DNA from: Promethearchaeota archaeon
Lineage (GTDB): Archaea > Asgardarchaeota > Lokiarchaeia > Sigynarchaeales > SOKP01
Length of the DNA: 16,982 nt
Assembly (NCBI GenBank): GCA_016839905.1
Contig: JAEOTJ010000083.1
Location: 1-16,982, forward strand
Direction: 5' to 3'
Positions within the stretch are counted from its first letter, which is position 1. The number at the start of each line of letters is the position of its first letter. Shown in pieces: positions 7,497-14,393 of this stretch. Both the position numbers and the translations under genes were made by a program. The notes under the pieces were generated by a model, which saw only the letters and a list, made by a program, of their open reading frames with translations, made no database searches and was not told the DNA's origin.

Positions 7497-7504
7497 ATCA
7501 TCCT
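7497..7504 (-). promoter_or_regulatory. Shine-Dalgarno sequence of the Ubl gene
   Basis: The minus-strand bases AGGATGAT match the purine-rich complement of the archaeal 16S rRNA 3' end, three bases before the ATG at 7493. They support this ATG as the start. Confidence 0.5.
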
Positions 7505-7569
7505 TAGAATCAATGTTTACTCAATTTAACGTATGATTTTAATCCTTTTAAGTATATTTCTTATAAATT

Positions 7570-8784
7570 TCATATTATATTATATTTTTCCATGCGTGTG
7601 ATGGCTTCTTCAATTGCTTCATTTAAATTTAAGGAATAATATAAACTTTTTAATTTTTCAATGTCAATTTCTTGATTTTTTGGTTTGAACTTACAATAAT
7701 CAATTTTTTGTAAATTATTTGAGATTTTTGAAAGATATAGTTTAATTTGATCTGAATCCAATCCGATAACGGGAGTAAAAATCGGATAACCCGAAAATAA
7801 ATGGTTTAAAGCTATTGATCCTAAATCAACATTGTCAGGACAGAATTTAAAGTCATTTAGGCTAACCCCATCGGTTATTGCTTTTATTCTTTTATGATTT
7901 TCAATTTTCACATCTTTTAATAATCTCGAGATAATTTCAAATCGAACAAGTCTACAAATTGAACAAATGTTCTTTGGGTCTTGTATTCTCTTTTTAGCCT
8001 CTTCTAAAACTCTTGCCAAATTTATCCTTATAATGGTAAACTTAAAATTCGGCATGAACAAAACTGCCTTTTTCCAATTAGATAGTCTCATTTCAAAATC
8101 CTTTTCAGTTAAATCAAATAAAACGGGATATATTTGACTGCCGCGTCTTGCAATTAGAAATCCTGCAAGTAAATCGCTTAACCTACCAACATCCATTATG
8201 AAAATATTCTTATTTTGCTCAATTGGCATTCCACCCCACACACTTTTGATAATCTCCGTAAAAATATATGAGAATTCTCCTCGAACCTCTACAAAAATCT
8301 TCTTTTTAGGGCTCGTTAAATTCACTTTTAAGTTTAATTCCTTAAAATTATCTAAAATCGCCTTGCCTCCTTTTATTGCAACATCCTTGGATGAGAAGTC
8401 GTGCTTTCCAGATCTTTTTACTCTAAGAGCAAAAGTATCCCCCTTATTTAGAACTTTATCGCTTACTTCCAAGATTCTTTCTACGATATTTTTAAGATTG
8501 CTAGATGTCTTTAATGCCGGGCTGAAAGAATGTATTCCGAATACTCTTTTTAACAATTCTGCTGCTCTAAGAATATCTTCATTTTTAAAAAAGAACAATA
8601 CCCTTGTAGAATCTTTACTCAGGTGATACTTATGAAAGGGAATTTCAGAACGTTGTAACATGTTCTTTATATTTCGCATTAGAGATTTTAACATGCGAAT
8701 TTTTACTTTTGTTGACTTTAACCAGATTTCATTGTATCGAATCAAAATCAAATTATAATATTCTAAATTAGGAGACTTGCTCAT
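7570..8784 (-). CDS. ThiI-like protein with degenerate PP-loop
   Basis: The 404-residue protein follows the ThiI layout: an N-terminal ferredoxin-like part (about 8-60), a THUMP domain (about 70-172, with FALRVKRSGKHDFSSKDV) and a PP-loop-type domain (about 185-350, WGGMPIEQNKNIFI to TPVIGLDSDQ). ThiI makes 4-thiouridine at tRNA position 8, using ATP bound by an SGGxDS PP-loop. Here that site reads MDVGRLSD (197-204), so the loop Gly and Asp residues are not conserved. The usual TGESLGQ-type motif is also changed (TDGVSLND, 304-311). The pair C274/C277 (CSIC) is kept. No rhodanese domain is present, which is normal in archaea. The ATG at 8784 lies inside the 3' end of the preceding gene (17-bp overlap), so translation is probably coupled. 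Homology is clear; enzyme activity is doubtful. Confidence 0.85.
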   Translation of the reverse strand: MSKSPNLEYYNLILIRYNEIWLKSTKVKIRMLKSLMRNIKNMLQRSEIPFHKYHLSKDSTRVLFFFKNEDILRAAELLKRVFGIHSFSPALKTSSNLKNIVERILEVSDKVLNKGDTFALRVKRSGKHDFSSKDVAIKGGKAILDNFKELNLKVNLTSPKKKIFVEVRGEFSYIFTEIIKSVWGGMPIEQNKNIFIMDVGRLSDLLAGFLIARRGSQIYPVLFDLTEKDFEMRLSNWKKAVLFMPNFKFTIIRINLARVLEEAKKRIQDPKNICSICRLVRFEIISRLLKDVKIENHKRIKAITDGVSLNDFKFCPDNVDLGSIALNHLFSGYPIFTPVIGLDSDQIKLYLSKISNNLQKIDYCKFKPKNQEIDIEKLKSLYYSLNLNEAIEEAITRMEKYNII

Positions 8785-9529
8785 TTTTTTTATCTTTTTT
8801 TTCTAATTTAACCGGATGTCCCATATATATGGCATCCTCCTCCAATACATCATCATAATTAGTATAAGAATGTGCAGATAATTTTGCATTTTTCTTTATT
8901 ATTGTGCCTGGTAAAAGAATACATTTGGAACCAATTAATACGTTATCCTCAATAATAATTCTCTTTAAAATGAAATTATCCTGTTCAATACCAAAACTTA
9001 ATATCGTGCCTCCCATCCCAATGATAACATTATTACCAATTGAAACGAATTCTGAAGAAATCCAGCTATTATCGCATATGGTGTGTGGTCCAATCCTCAC
9101 TCCAAATAATCTAAGCATGAAACGATTTTTAAGCCAAGGAAATGGATTTGAGGCAGCGATGAAAAGTGGCCATTTTTTTACGATATTTCTCAAATTCCAA
9201 TATAAATAGTCTTTATCATTAATATCGCGTTTGAAATAACCCTCTTTGGGTTGATGAAATAATTTAATTATTTTTAAAAATAGAAATGAAAAGATTAATG
9301 CGCTCAATTGTAGTATATAAATTAATAAAAATATATTGAAAGGTAATAGTAAAAAAAATAACCAATAATAATATTCATTCCAAAATGATATAAAATACCA
9401 ATATTCAAAAATTGAACAAGGAATAAAACTAAGAATTATTATAATTAAATACAACCATAGATATTTATTACGAATTCTTTCATCTATTGGTGTCGGAGAA
9501 TCACCCTTCAAACTTGCTGGTTGAAACAT
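8768..9529 (-). CDS. Membrane-anchored left-handed beta-helix (hexapeptide) transferase-like protein, copy B
   Basis: The 253-residue protein has two hydrophobic segments (about 22-45 and 53-88), a linker with NPFPWLKNRFMLRLFGVRIG, and then a hexapeptide-repeat domain (about 140-240). Repeats include FVSIGNNVIIG, IIIEDNVLIGSKCILLPGTI and a closing AIYMGHPVK. Such domains form left-handed beta-helix trimers and are mostly acyltransferases acting on sugars or lipids at the membrane. Anchored versions resemble the C-terminal halves of large non-ribosomal-peptide-synthetase-like proteins. It lies three bases after the paralogue at 9533 and overlaps the start of the ThiI-like gene, so the three are likely co-transcribed. 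An AGGAGG (minus strand, 9546-9541) inside the preceding gene's end, 11 bases before the ATG, would serve it. The substrate is unknown. Confidence 0.75.
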   Translation of the reverse strand: MFQPASLKGDSPTPIDERIRNKYLWLYLIIIILSFIPCSIFEYWYFISFWNEYYYWLFFLLLPFNIFLLIYILQLSALIFSFLFLKIIKLFHQPKEGYFKRDINDKDYLYWNLRNIVKKWPLFIAASNPFPWLKNRFMLRLFGVRIGPHTICDNSWISSEFVSIGNNVIIGMGGTILSFGIEQDNFILKRIIIEDNVLIGSKCILLPGTIIKKNAKLSAHSYTNYDDVLEEDAIYMGHPVKLEKKDKKNEQVS

Positions 9530-9532
9530 TTA

Positions 9533-10387
9533 TTAGCTTTCCTCCTCCTTCTTTTCTTCCATTTTTGTAATGCCTTTGATTCTTTCAACTTTTTTTTTTG
9601 ATTCTTCTACAGATTGAACCGGAAAATTTATGCTTACAGGAGTTCCAACATGTATTAAATTACCCTCTAATTTTTGCCCGATTTGAGTATAACTATTTGC
9701 TCCTAAAATCGCTCCATCTTCTAAAATCGTTCCTGGACTTATTATTGTGTGAGGACCAACAATGCAATTTTTACCAATTTTTACCTTTTTAATAATAACT
9801 TTATTATGATATAGAAGATGTGAAAAAATACATGTGTGTATAGATGTCATGGTATGATCTCCAATTTCTACGAATTCAGGATCAATATAGCCCTCATAAG
9901 TAACTACATTGCTTCCAATATGAACTCCAAAACATCGATAAGCTATAATATCAAGCCATGGTAATGGTAATGCTCGTGAGAGCCAAATTGGAAAATATAC
10001 CGTCCAAAATCTACGATGCATGTATTTCCAATCCTTGCTACCTTTTTCAAATACTCCTTCTTGAGTAGGATGAAGGCTATTTAAAATTTTTACAACCACT
10101 GCAGAAAAAAGAACTATTGTTATCCAAAACAAAAAAATACTCCCAAAAATATTTAGTGGGAGTAAAAGCCAAAAATACCATCCTCCCTTAAAATCTATAG
10201 GATAGAATTGAGTCCCTGTTAAAAGAAAATATAGTTGGTTCCAGAACCATAAATTTAAGATAACTATTACTATTCCACCAATAAATAGTTGAACAAGGAT
10301 TATTAATGAAAATGGAGTTTTATATACTCCTGATGTGGATATATAATCAACATCCAAATAATTTAATTTTTGCTCTTTAATTTCCAT
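9533..10387 (-). CDS. Membrane-anchored left-handed beta-helix (hexapeptide) transferase-like protein, copy A
   Basis: The 284-residue protein is a paralogue of its neighbour. It has hydrophobic segments at about 25-48 and 68-103, then LPLPWLDIIAYRCFGVHIG, matching the neighbour's linker. A hexapeptide-repeat domain follows at about 153-252: FVEIGDHTMTSIHTCIFSH, VKIGKNCIVGPHTIISPGTI and LIHVGTPV. H190, in FSHLLYHNK between coils, is a possible catalytic base. A charged tail of about 25 residues (KKVERIKG, then EEKKEEES) follows. The last codons supply the AGGAGG that probably serves the next gene. The ATG at 10387 is the first gene of the leftward run; its 269-bp upstream spacer is shared with the divergent coiled-coil gene. 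A heteromeric complex of the two copies is possible but is inference. Confidence 0.75.
   Translation of the reverse strand: MEIKEQKLNYLDVDYISTSGVYKTPFSLIILVQLFIGGIVIVILNLWFWNQLYFLLTGTQFYPIDFKGGWYFWLLLPLNIFGSIFLFWITIVLFSAVVVKILNSLHPTQEGVFEKGSKDWKYMHRRFWTVYFPIWLSRALPLPWLDIIAYRCFGVHIGSNVVTYEGYIDPEFVEIGDHTMTSIHTCIFSHLLYHNKVIIKKVKIGKNCIVGPHTIISPGTILEDGAILGANSYTQIGQKLEGNLIHVGTPVSINFPVQSVEESKKKVERIKGITKMEEKKEEES
9541..9546 (-). promoter_or_regulatory. Shine-Dalgarno AGGAGG for hexapeptide copy B
   Basis: A perfect AGGAGG on the minus strand lies within the last codons of copy A, 11 bases before the ATG at 9529. It suggests that copy B is translated from a shared transcript. Confidence 0.5.
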
Positions 10388-10656
10388 GAGATTAAACTTA
10401 ATTCTATTTTCATTTAGTTCTTTTAATATTTATATTTAAAGAACTAATTTTTTTACTCATTGATGTTATTTAAATAAATCTATTTAATCTTTTTCTATCT
10501 TAGACCTTATTATTCTTATTATTATTTTTTTTTTTTTTTGTAACTAAGTATTATAAATAGTTAAAAATTAAATCTCTTTATCATTAAACATAAATATTCT
10601 AAAAAAATATTAAAATCATAGAATTTAAAAAAATATTTTAAAAGTGAAATTCTAAC

Positions 10657-11463
10657 ATGTCGATTGATTGGGCAAAAGCAGAAGAAACTCCACAGAAACC
10701 TCAAAAGATTGAGGGGCGTTTCTTATTAGATCTCAGAGCGAAGGTAAATGATTTAGAAAAGCAATTCACGGAGATAAAAAATGAATTAGAACAATCTAAA
10801 GCAAATCATAATGCAATAAGTTCTGAGCTATCGCAAAGAGAAGATGAAATTAGAAATCTCAAACTACAAATTAGCGAGCTTGAAAATTCGGTCAAAACTA
10901 AAGACGAACAAATAAATAATTTATCAAGTACTTCTGATGAAAAACTTACTGAATTATCAGCTGAAGTACAAGCCGCAAAAAATGAGGCATTAAATACTCA
11001 ATCTGAACTTGATAGTGCTAATGATAAGATTTCAGCACTTGAAGGAAATATATCCGATCTTGAAGGTAAGATATCCTCTTTAGAAAGTCAATTAAGCGAT
11101 GCTAATGAAATTAAAGAAGCTCTATCTGCTGCTGAAAAAGAAAACACTAATCTTACCTCACAAGTCTCTGAATTAAATTCAAAAATTGAAGAATTAACCT
11201 CAACATTAGAAGAAAAAGAAAAACTTATCAATGAGCAAACAGCTCATCTCGAAGAGGTTGAAGCAGAGTTAAGCGAATTAAAGCCTCCTGAAATCGGTGC
11301 GGGCGGATTTACAAGTGAAGAACGCATTACCTGCCCCATGTGTGGTGCTACAGGAAAAGACATCAAATCTGAAGAAGATAAAGAGAAAGTATTGAGTTAC
11401 GTAGGCCATATACCGATGTATGCAAAGAAGAAGATATGTAAGAAATGTGGTTATGAGTTTTAG
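10657..11463 (+). CDS. Long coiled-coil protein with C-terminal zinc ribbon
   Basis: The 268-residue protein has a short N-terminal segment (MSIDWAKAEETPQKPQKIEG), then an almost unbroken heptad-rich coiled coil from about 22 to 212. It ends with four zinc-ligand cysteines, CPMCG (C226, C229) and CKKCG (C261, C264), separated by a 31-residue loop with VGHIPMYAKKK. The coiled coil is acidic and rich in Glu, Ser and Leu, and has no membrane segment. Rod-plus-zinc-ribbon proteins of this kind suggest an oligomeric scaffold whose ribbon binds nucleic acid or protein, but no specific family is recognised. Codon use is a little richer in GC than its neighbours. GTGAAA about 8 bases before the ATG may act in translation. 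It diverges from the hexapeptide gene across a spacer containing a run of 15 T. Confidence 0.75.
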   Translation: MSIDWAKAEETPQKPQKIEGRFLLDLRAKVNDLEKQFTEIKNELEQSKANHNAISSELSQREDEIRNLKLQISELENSVKTKDEQINNLSSTSDEKLTELSAEVQAAKNEALNTQSELDSANDKISALEGNISDLEGKISSLESQLSDANEIKEALSAAEKENTNLTSQVSELNSKIEELTSTLEEKEKLINEQTAHLEEVEAELSELKPPEIGAGGFTSEERITCPMCGATGKDIKSEEDKEKVLSYVGHIPMYAKKKICKKCGYEF

Positions 11464-11769
11464 TAATTTTTTTTAATTTATCTTTATAATTTTTATTGAT
11501 TTTCTTAATCTAACATTATAAAATCATCATTTAATAATATACGATATAGATTTTATTATTTCTATAGACCTTTTTTAGAATCTTTTCTTATTATTATTGA
11601 AAAATGTTAACCATAGGAGAAAAAATACTATTAACCCTAATTTTTTTTTTAAAAGAGTACCACTCAATTTTCTTATTATATCTGAAAGTAATTATTTATA
11701 TCGACAAATTTTTATAGACGATTTTTCTTATTAAATATTAGAGAATATAGATGACCAAATTTTTATACT
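11464..11769. other. 306-bp AT-rich intergenic spacer
   Basis: There is no supported gene here between the two plus-strand genes. It is very AT-rich, with a run of 10 T at 11641-11650. A 37-codon plus frame begins at an ATG at 11604 (MLTIGEKILLTL...) and runs through that T-run to a stop. Its start resembles the opening of some archaeal winged-helix proteins, but it is too short to call. The T-rich stretch just after 11463 may end transcription of the coiled-coil gene, and the promoter of the longin-like gene must lie at the right end. Confidence 0.5.
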
Positions 11770-12675
11770 ATGCTAAGTTCAATTTTTATTTTTGATCTTA
11801 AAAATAACAATTTATTATATGATAAAATGTTATATTCAGAGGATCAAGATGTTTGGATGTTTTGTAGCTTTCTCACGGCTATAAAATCATTTGCTAAAGA
11901 TTTTTCTGGTGATGATTTAAGTCAAGCCGATTTTGGAGAATATTTTGTTTCATTTATTAAAGTTCCTCAAATTGATTCTTATATTGTTTTTGTTTTAAGT
12001 AAAAAAGATGAAAAAGAAATTAGAAAAGTAGTACCCGGAATGATTAACATTATAATAAGAAATGAAAATTTATTTAACGGAAGTGAATATTCCCAAGAAG
12101 ATTTTAGGAATTTTGATAAAGAAGTAATAGATTTTCTCTTTTCCCAAAAGAAAATAATTGATAAAAGTTTAATTAAAAAAAAGGGAAGTTTTTTAATGGA
12201 TCCCTTAGCTCAAACCGGAAAAATTTCTAAAGAATTAAGAAGAAAATTGATAAGTGCAAAAGAGCTCTTAATTGAGGACTTAAAAAATGTGGATACACAC
12301 TTAGAAAAGTTAGATATTCTAAAAAATATAGTTGATATTTCAAACCAGCTGAAAGATGAAGATCTCATAAAATATCAAGAGGAGGCTAATACACTTTCCA
12401 AAAGCATTGGAGAAAATAAAGTTAAATTGAAGTATTATATAAAACAAATTAAAGAAGCCATATTTAATAAAGATTATAAGAATGTTTACAGCAATTTATA
12501 TTCCTTTAGTTTAAAACTTAATAATTTAGCAAAACCTCGTGTTTATAAAAAGTACCGGGAACTTGCAGATAAGTATTTGGATTGTCTCAAAAGCAAGAAT
12601 TCAAAATTTTGGAAATTAATTTCTGATTTTAAAAAGATGGATGATGATATAGAAAAGTTTTTTGTTAGGAGATGA
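11770..12675 (+). CDS. Longin/roadblock-like N-terminal domain with long helical tail
   Basis: The 301-residue protein opens with MLSSIFIFDLKNNNLLYDKM, closely recalling the first strands of longin domains (for example adaptin mu and sigma subunits, MIxxIFIxNxKGxxL). Strands FGEYFVSFIKVP (55-66) and SYIVFVLSKKD (70-80) and a following helix (82-98) complete the fold by about residue 130. The rest (about 155-301) is highly charged and helical, probably partly coiled coil. There is no membrane segment. Longin and roadblock proteins are abundant in Asgard archaea and bind small GTPases, so the Rag-like GTPase encoded 5 kb away is a conceivable partner, though not a shown one. The ATG at 11770 gives a first strand that starts exactly as in longins. 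It converges on the nicotinamidase gene with 21 bp between stops. An unrelated fold remains possible. Confidence 0.6.
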   Translation: MLSSIFIFDLKNNNLLYDKMLYSEDQDVWMFCSFLTAIKSFAKDFSGDDLSQADFGEYFVSFIKVPQIDSYIVFVLSKKDEKEIRKVVPGMINIIIRNENLFNGSEYSQEDFRNFDKEVIDFLFSQKKIIDKSLIKKKGSFLMDPLAQTGKISKELRRKLISAKELLIEDLKNVDTHLEKLDILKNIVDISNQLKDEDLIKYQEEANTLSKSIGENKVKLKYYIKQIKEAIFNKDYKNVYSNLYSFSLKLNNLAKPRVYKKYRELADKYLDCLKSKNSKFWKLISDFKKMDDDIEKFFVRR

Positions 12676-12696
12676 ATTAATCTTTTCAATATTTAT

Positions 12697-13386
12697 TTAC
12701 CAATAATTAAAACTATCTTTTATAACAAATTTTATTCCCTTTTTCACCATATTTTTCAGAGAATTTGTTATATTACCAGGAGGAATATCAACGCCTCTAG
12801 TTAAATCTATTATAAAATACGTGTTGAAACCAAGGTTAGAGCCATCAATAGCAGTATTATAACAACAGTAATCCAGAGCTAAACCGCAAACATAAATATT
12901 TTTAACACGAATGGAATTAAGATAATCTTTTAAACCAGTTTCGGATTTCTTATCATTTTCAAGGAATGCGGAATAACTATCAATATTAGTATTCATTCCT
13001 TTTTGGATGATTTTATCTATTAGTTTAGTATTAATGTCTTTATGAAATCGTGCTCCAAATGTGTTTTGAATACAATGATCAGGCCATAAAATAGGACCAA
13101 TTGCCCCATCCTTCGATGAGAATTCATCACCGGGATTTTTTCCCGGATGATTGCTTGCAAACGATAAATGATTCGAGGGATGCCAATCTTGAGAATGTAC
13201 AACAATACTACCAACGAATATCTCGGTTAGATCATTAATCCCTTTAATTATTAAATTACCGCCCTCTACAGGCAAAGAGCCACCTGGTATAAAATCATAT
13301 TGCATATCAATTACTATGAGAGCGTCATCCTTTTTTGGTACAATTTTCTTTTCAATCTTTAAATCAACATCATAAAATTTTACCAT
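12697..13386 (-). CDS. pncA: Nicotinamidase (isochorismatase superfamily)
   Basis: The 229-residue protein has the full nicotinamidase set (numbered from the ATG at 13386). Catalytic D27 is in VIDMQYDFIPGGSLPV, K129 in IIQKG and C174 in GLALDYCCYNTA. The metal ligands are D67 and H69 (QDWHPSNHLSF) and H104 (WPDHC). The enzyme hydrolyses nicotinamide to nicotinate and ammonia in NAD salvage, in the cytoplasm. An upstream GTG at 13395 would add three residues, but that GTG lies in TGTGAT, a likely Shine-Dalgarno sequence four bases before the ATG, so the ATG is preferred. It is the last gene of a three-gene minus-strand set, 73 bp after the isochorismatase-fold pseudoenzyme; a TATA-like TATATTAAAAA near 13432-13442 could also give it its own promoter. 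Function is well supported by the intact triad. Confidence 0.88.
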   Translation of the reverse strand: MVKFYDVDLKIEKKIVPKKDDALIVIDMQYDFIPGGSLPVEGGNLIIKGINDLTEIFVGSIVVHSQDWHPSNHLSFASNHPGKNPGDEFSSKDGAIGPILWPDHCIQNTFGARFHKDINTKLIDKIIQKGMNTNIDSYSAFLENDKKSETGLKDYLNSIRVKNIYVCGLALDYCCYNTAIDGSNLGFNTYFIIDLTRGVDIPPGNITNSLKNMVKKGIKFVIKDSFNYW

Positions 13387-13459
13387 TAAAATCACATTAT
13401 CTAATTGAAAAATTAATTATTATTTGGATTTTTTAATATATGAATTTACCAAAATTGAA

Positions 13460-14332
13460 TTAAATTTTAAATACTTCCCTAAATTTCGCATGGTCTACCA
13501 CTTGGGCTCCATAAACATTAGAAATGGAACTTAATCCTTCTTCATGCCCTTGGTTGTTAAATCCAGCACAAAAATCTTTACAAACATAAACATTTTTATA
13601 CTTGTGAATGACCATTAGTTCAAATGTTAATAATTGGACCTTAACATTCGTAATAACTCCAAAAATTCCTATATTAACACTTCTCTTAGAATTTCCAGAG
13701 TTTTTAATGAGCGTATCTAGTATTGTTTGGAGGCCAGTTTCATCAAAAGAACTAATGCTGTTCGAGTTTAGTACGAGATTAAATTCACGATGTGCATTAA
13801 TAAGTTCGTTCAGTGGAGTAGCAAATTTGGAGCCATAAGTTCCCTTTACGCAGTGAATCCCGAAGTGGTCTAATTCTCCGCGTTGTGTTGGGTCAGTTTG
13901 GTCATGCCAATCTCTAAGATGGATGCATTGATATTCAACATCACTATTTTCATTCCTCTGGGCCTCAGAAGCTTTGGTCATCAAGTCCCTTAAAAACTGC
14001 GCTAACCTTCCATCCCCCCATAATCTTTGGCTCTCATTATAATCTAAATGTACCCTGTGTTTATATTTTTCAAGTATTCTGTGATATGATATTGGAACAT
14101 CAATATTCTGATCTTGAGCGTTCGTTTTTAGCCAAGAGATAAAATTATCGACCGTGGCTTTATTCACTTCAGTATTCCGCCCTTTAAAATACTCAATCCA
14201 CTTATTTGCGCATGTTCCATAATCAAGTTTTAAATTATCTCCCATTTGCATGCTTAATCCATCGACCGGTTCAATAAAGTCGTTTTGAAATGAGTTTGTC
14301 AATATAATATTCAATTTTTTTATTCCTACCAT
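13460..14332 (-). CDS. Isochorismatase-fold protein lacking the catalytic triad (probable pseudoenzyme)
   Basis: The 290-residue protein aligns with the isochorismatase/nicotinamidase fold: IILTNSFQNDFIEP (9-22) for IVIDMQNDF, CIHLRDWHD (136-144) for the metal strand, LDHFGIHCVKGTYGSKF (154-170) for WPxHCVxGTxGxxF, and IGIFGVITNVKVQLLTFEL (221-239) for the nucleophile helix. The three catalytic positions are changed: Asp to S14, Lys to N189 (LNSNSISSF) and Cys to K231. The metal-ligand positions D141, H143 and H160 are kept. An insertion of about 80 mostly helical residues (about 35-115) lies after the first strand. The ATG at 14332 has a purine-rich upstream sequence. It lies 61 bp after the WD40 gene and 73 bp before the nicotinamidase, suggesting a partner or ligand-sensing role. 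The fold is well supported; loss of activity is inferred by alignment. Confidence 0.72.
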   Translation of the reverse strand: MVGIKKLNIILTNSFQNDFIEPVDGLSMQMGDNLKLDYGTCANKWIEYFKGRNTEVNKATVDNFISWLKTNAQDQNIDVPISYHRILEKYKHRVHLDYNESQRLWGDGRLAQFLRDLMTKASEAQRNENSDVEYQCIHLRDWHDQTDPTQRGELDHFGIHCVKGTYGSKFATPLNELINAHREFNLVLNSNSISSFDETGLQTILDTLIKNSGNSKRSVNIGIFGVITNVKVQLLTFELMVIHKYKNVYVCKDFCAGFNNQGHEEGLSSISNVYGAQVVDHAKFREVFKI

Positions 14333-14393
14333 TTTTTTCCCTTCTTTTTTTTATAATTCTTTTTTTATCTTATTTGTTAATGATTATTTTTAT

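Noticed and set aside
8186..8200. PP-loop loss in the ThiI-like gene as a frameshift artefact
   Set aside because: The frame runs unbroken through flanking conserved sequence on both sides (GGMPIEQNKN and FLIARRG), so a local indel does not explain the substitutions.
8198..9209. Plus-strand frames of 142 and 101 codons
   Set aside because: They lie opposite the ThiI-like and hexapeptide genes, whose conserved motifs are clear; the plus frames show no recognisable family.
10525..10539. Run of 15 T as a terminator
   Set aside because: It lies between two divergent gene starts, so no transcript is expected to end there; it is more likely simple sequence.
13020..13838. Short frames overlapping the nicotinamidase and pseudoenzyme genes (64 and 76 codons)
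   Set aside because: They overlap coding sequence with intact motifs in another frame and have no features of their own.
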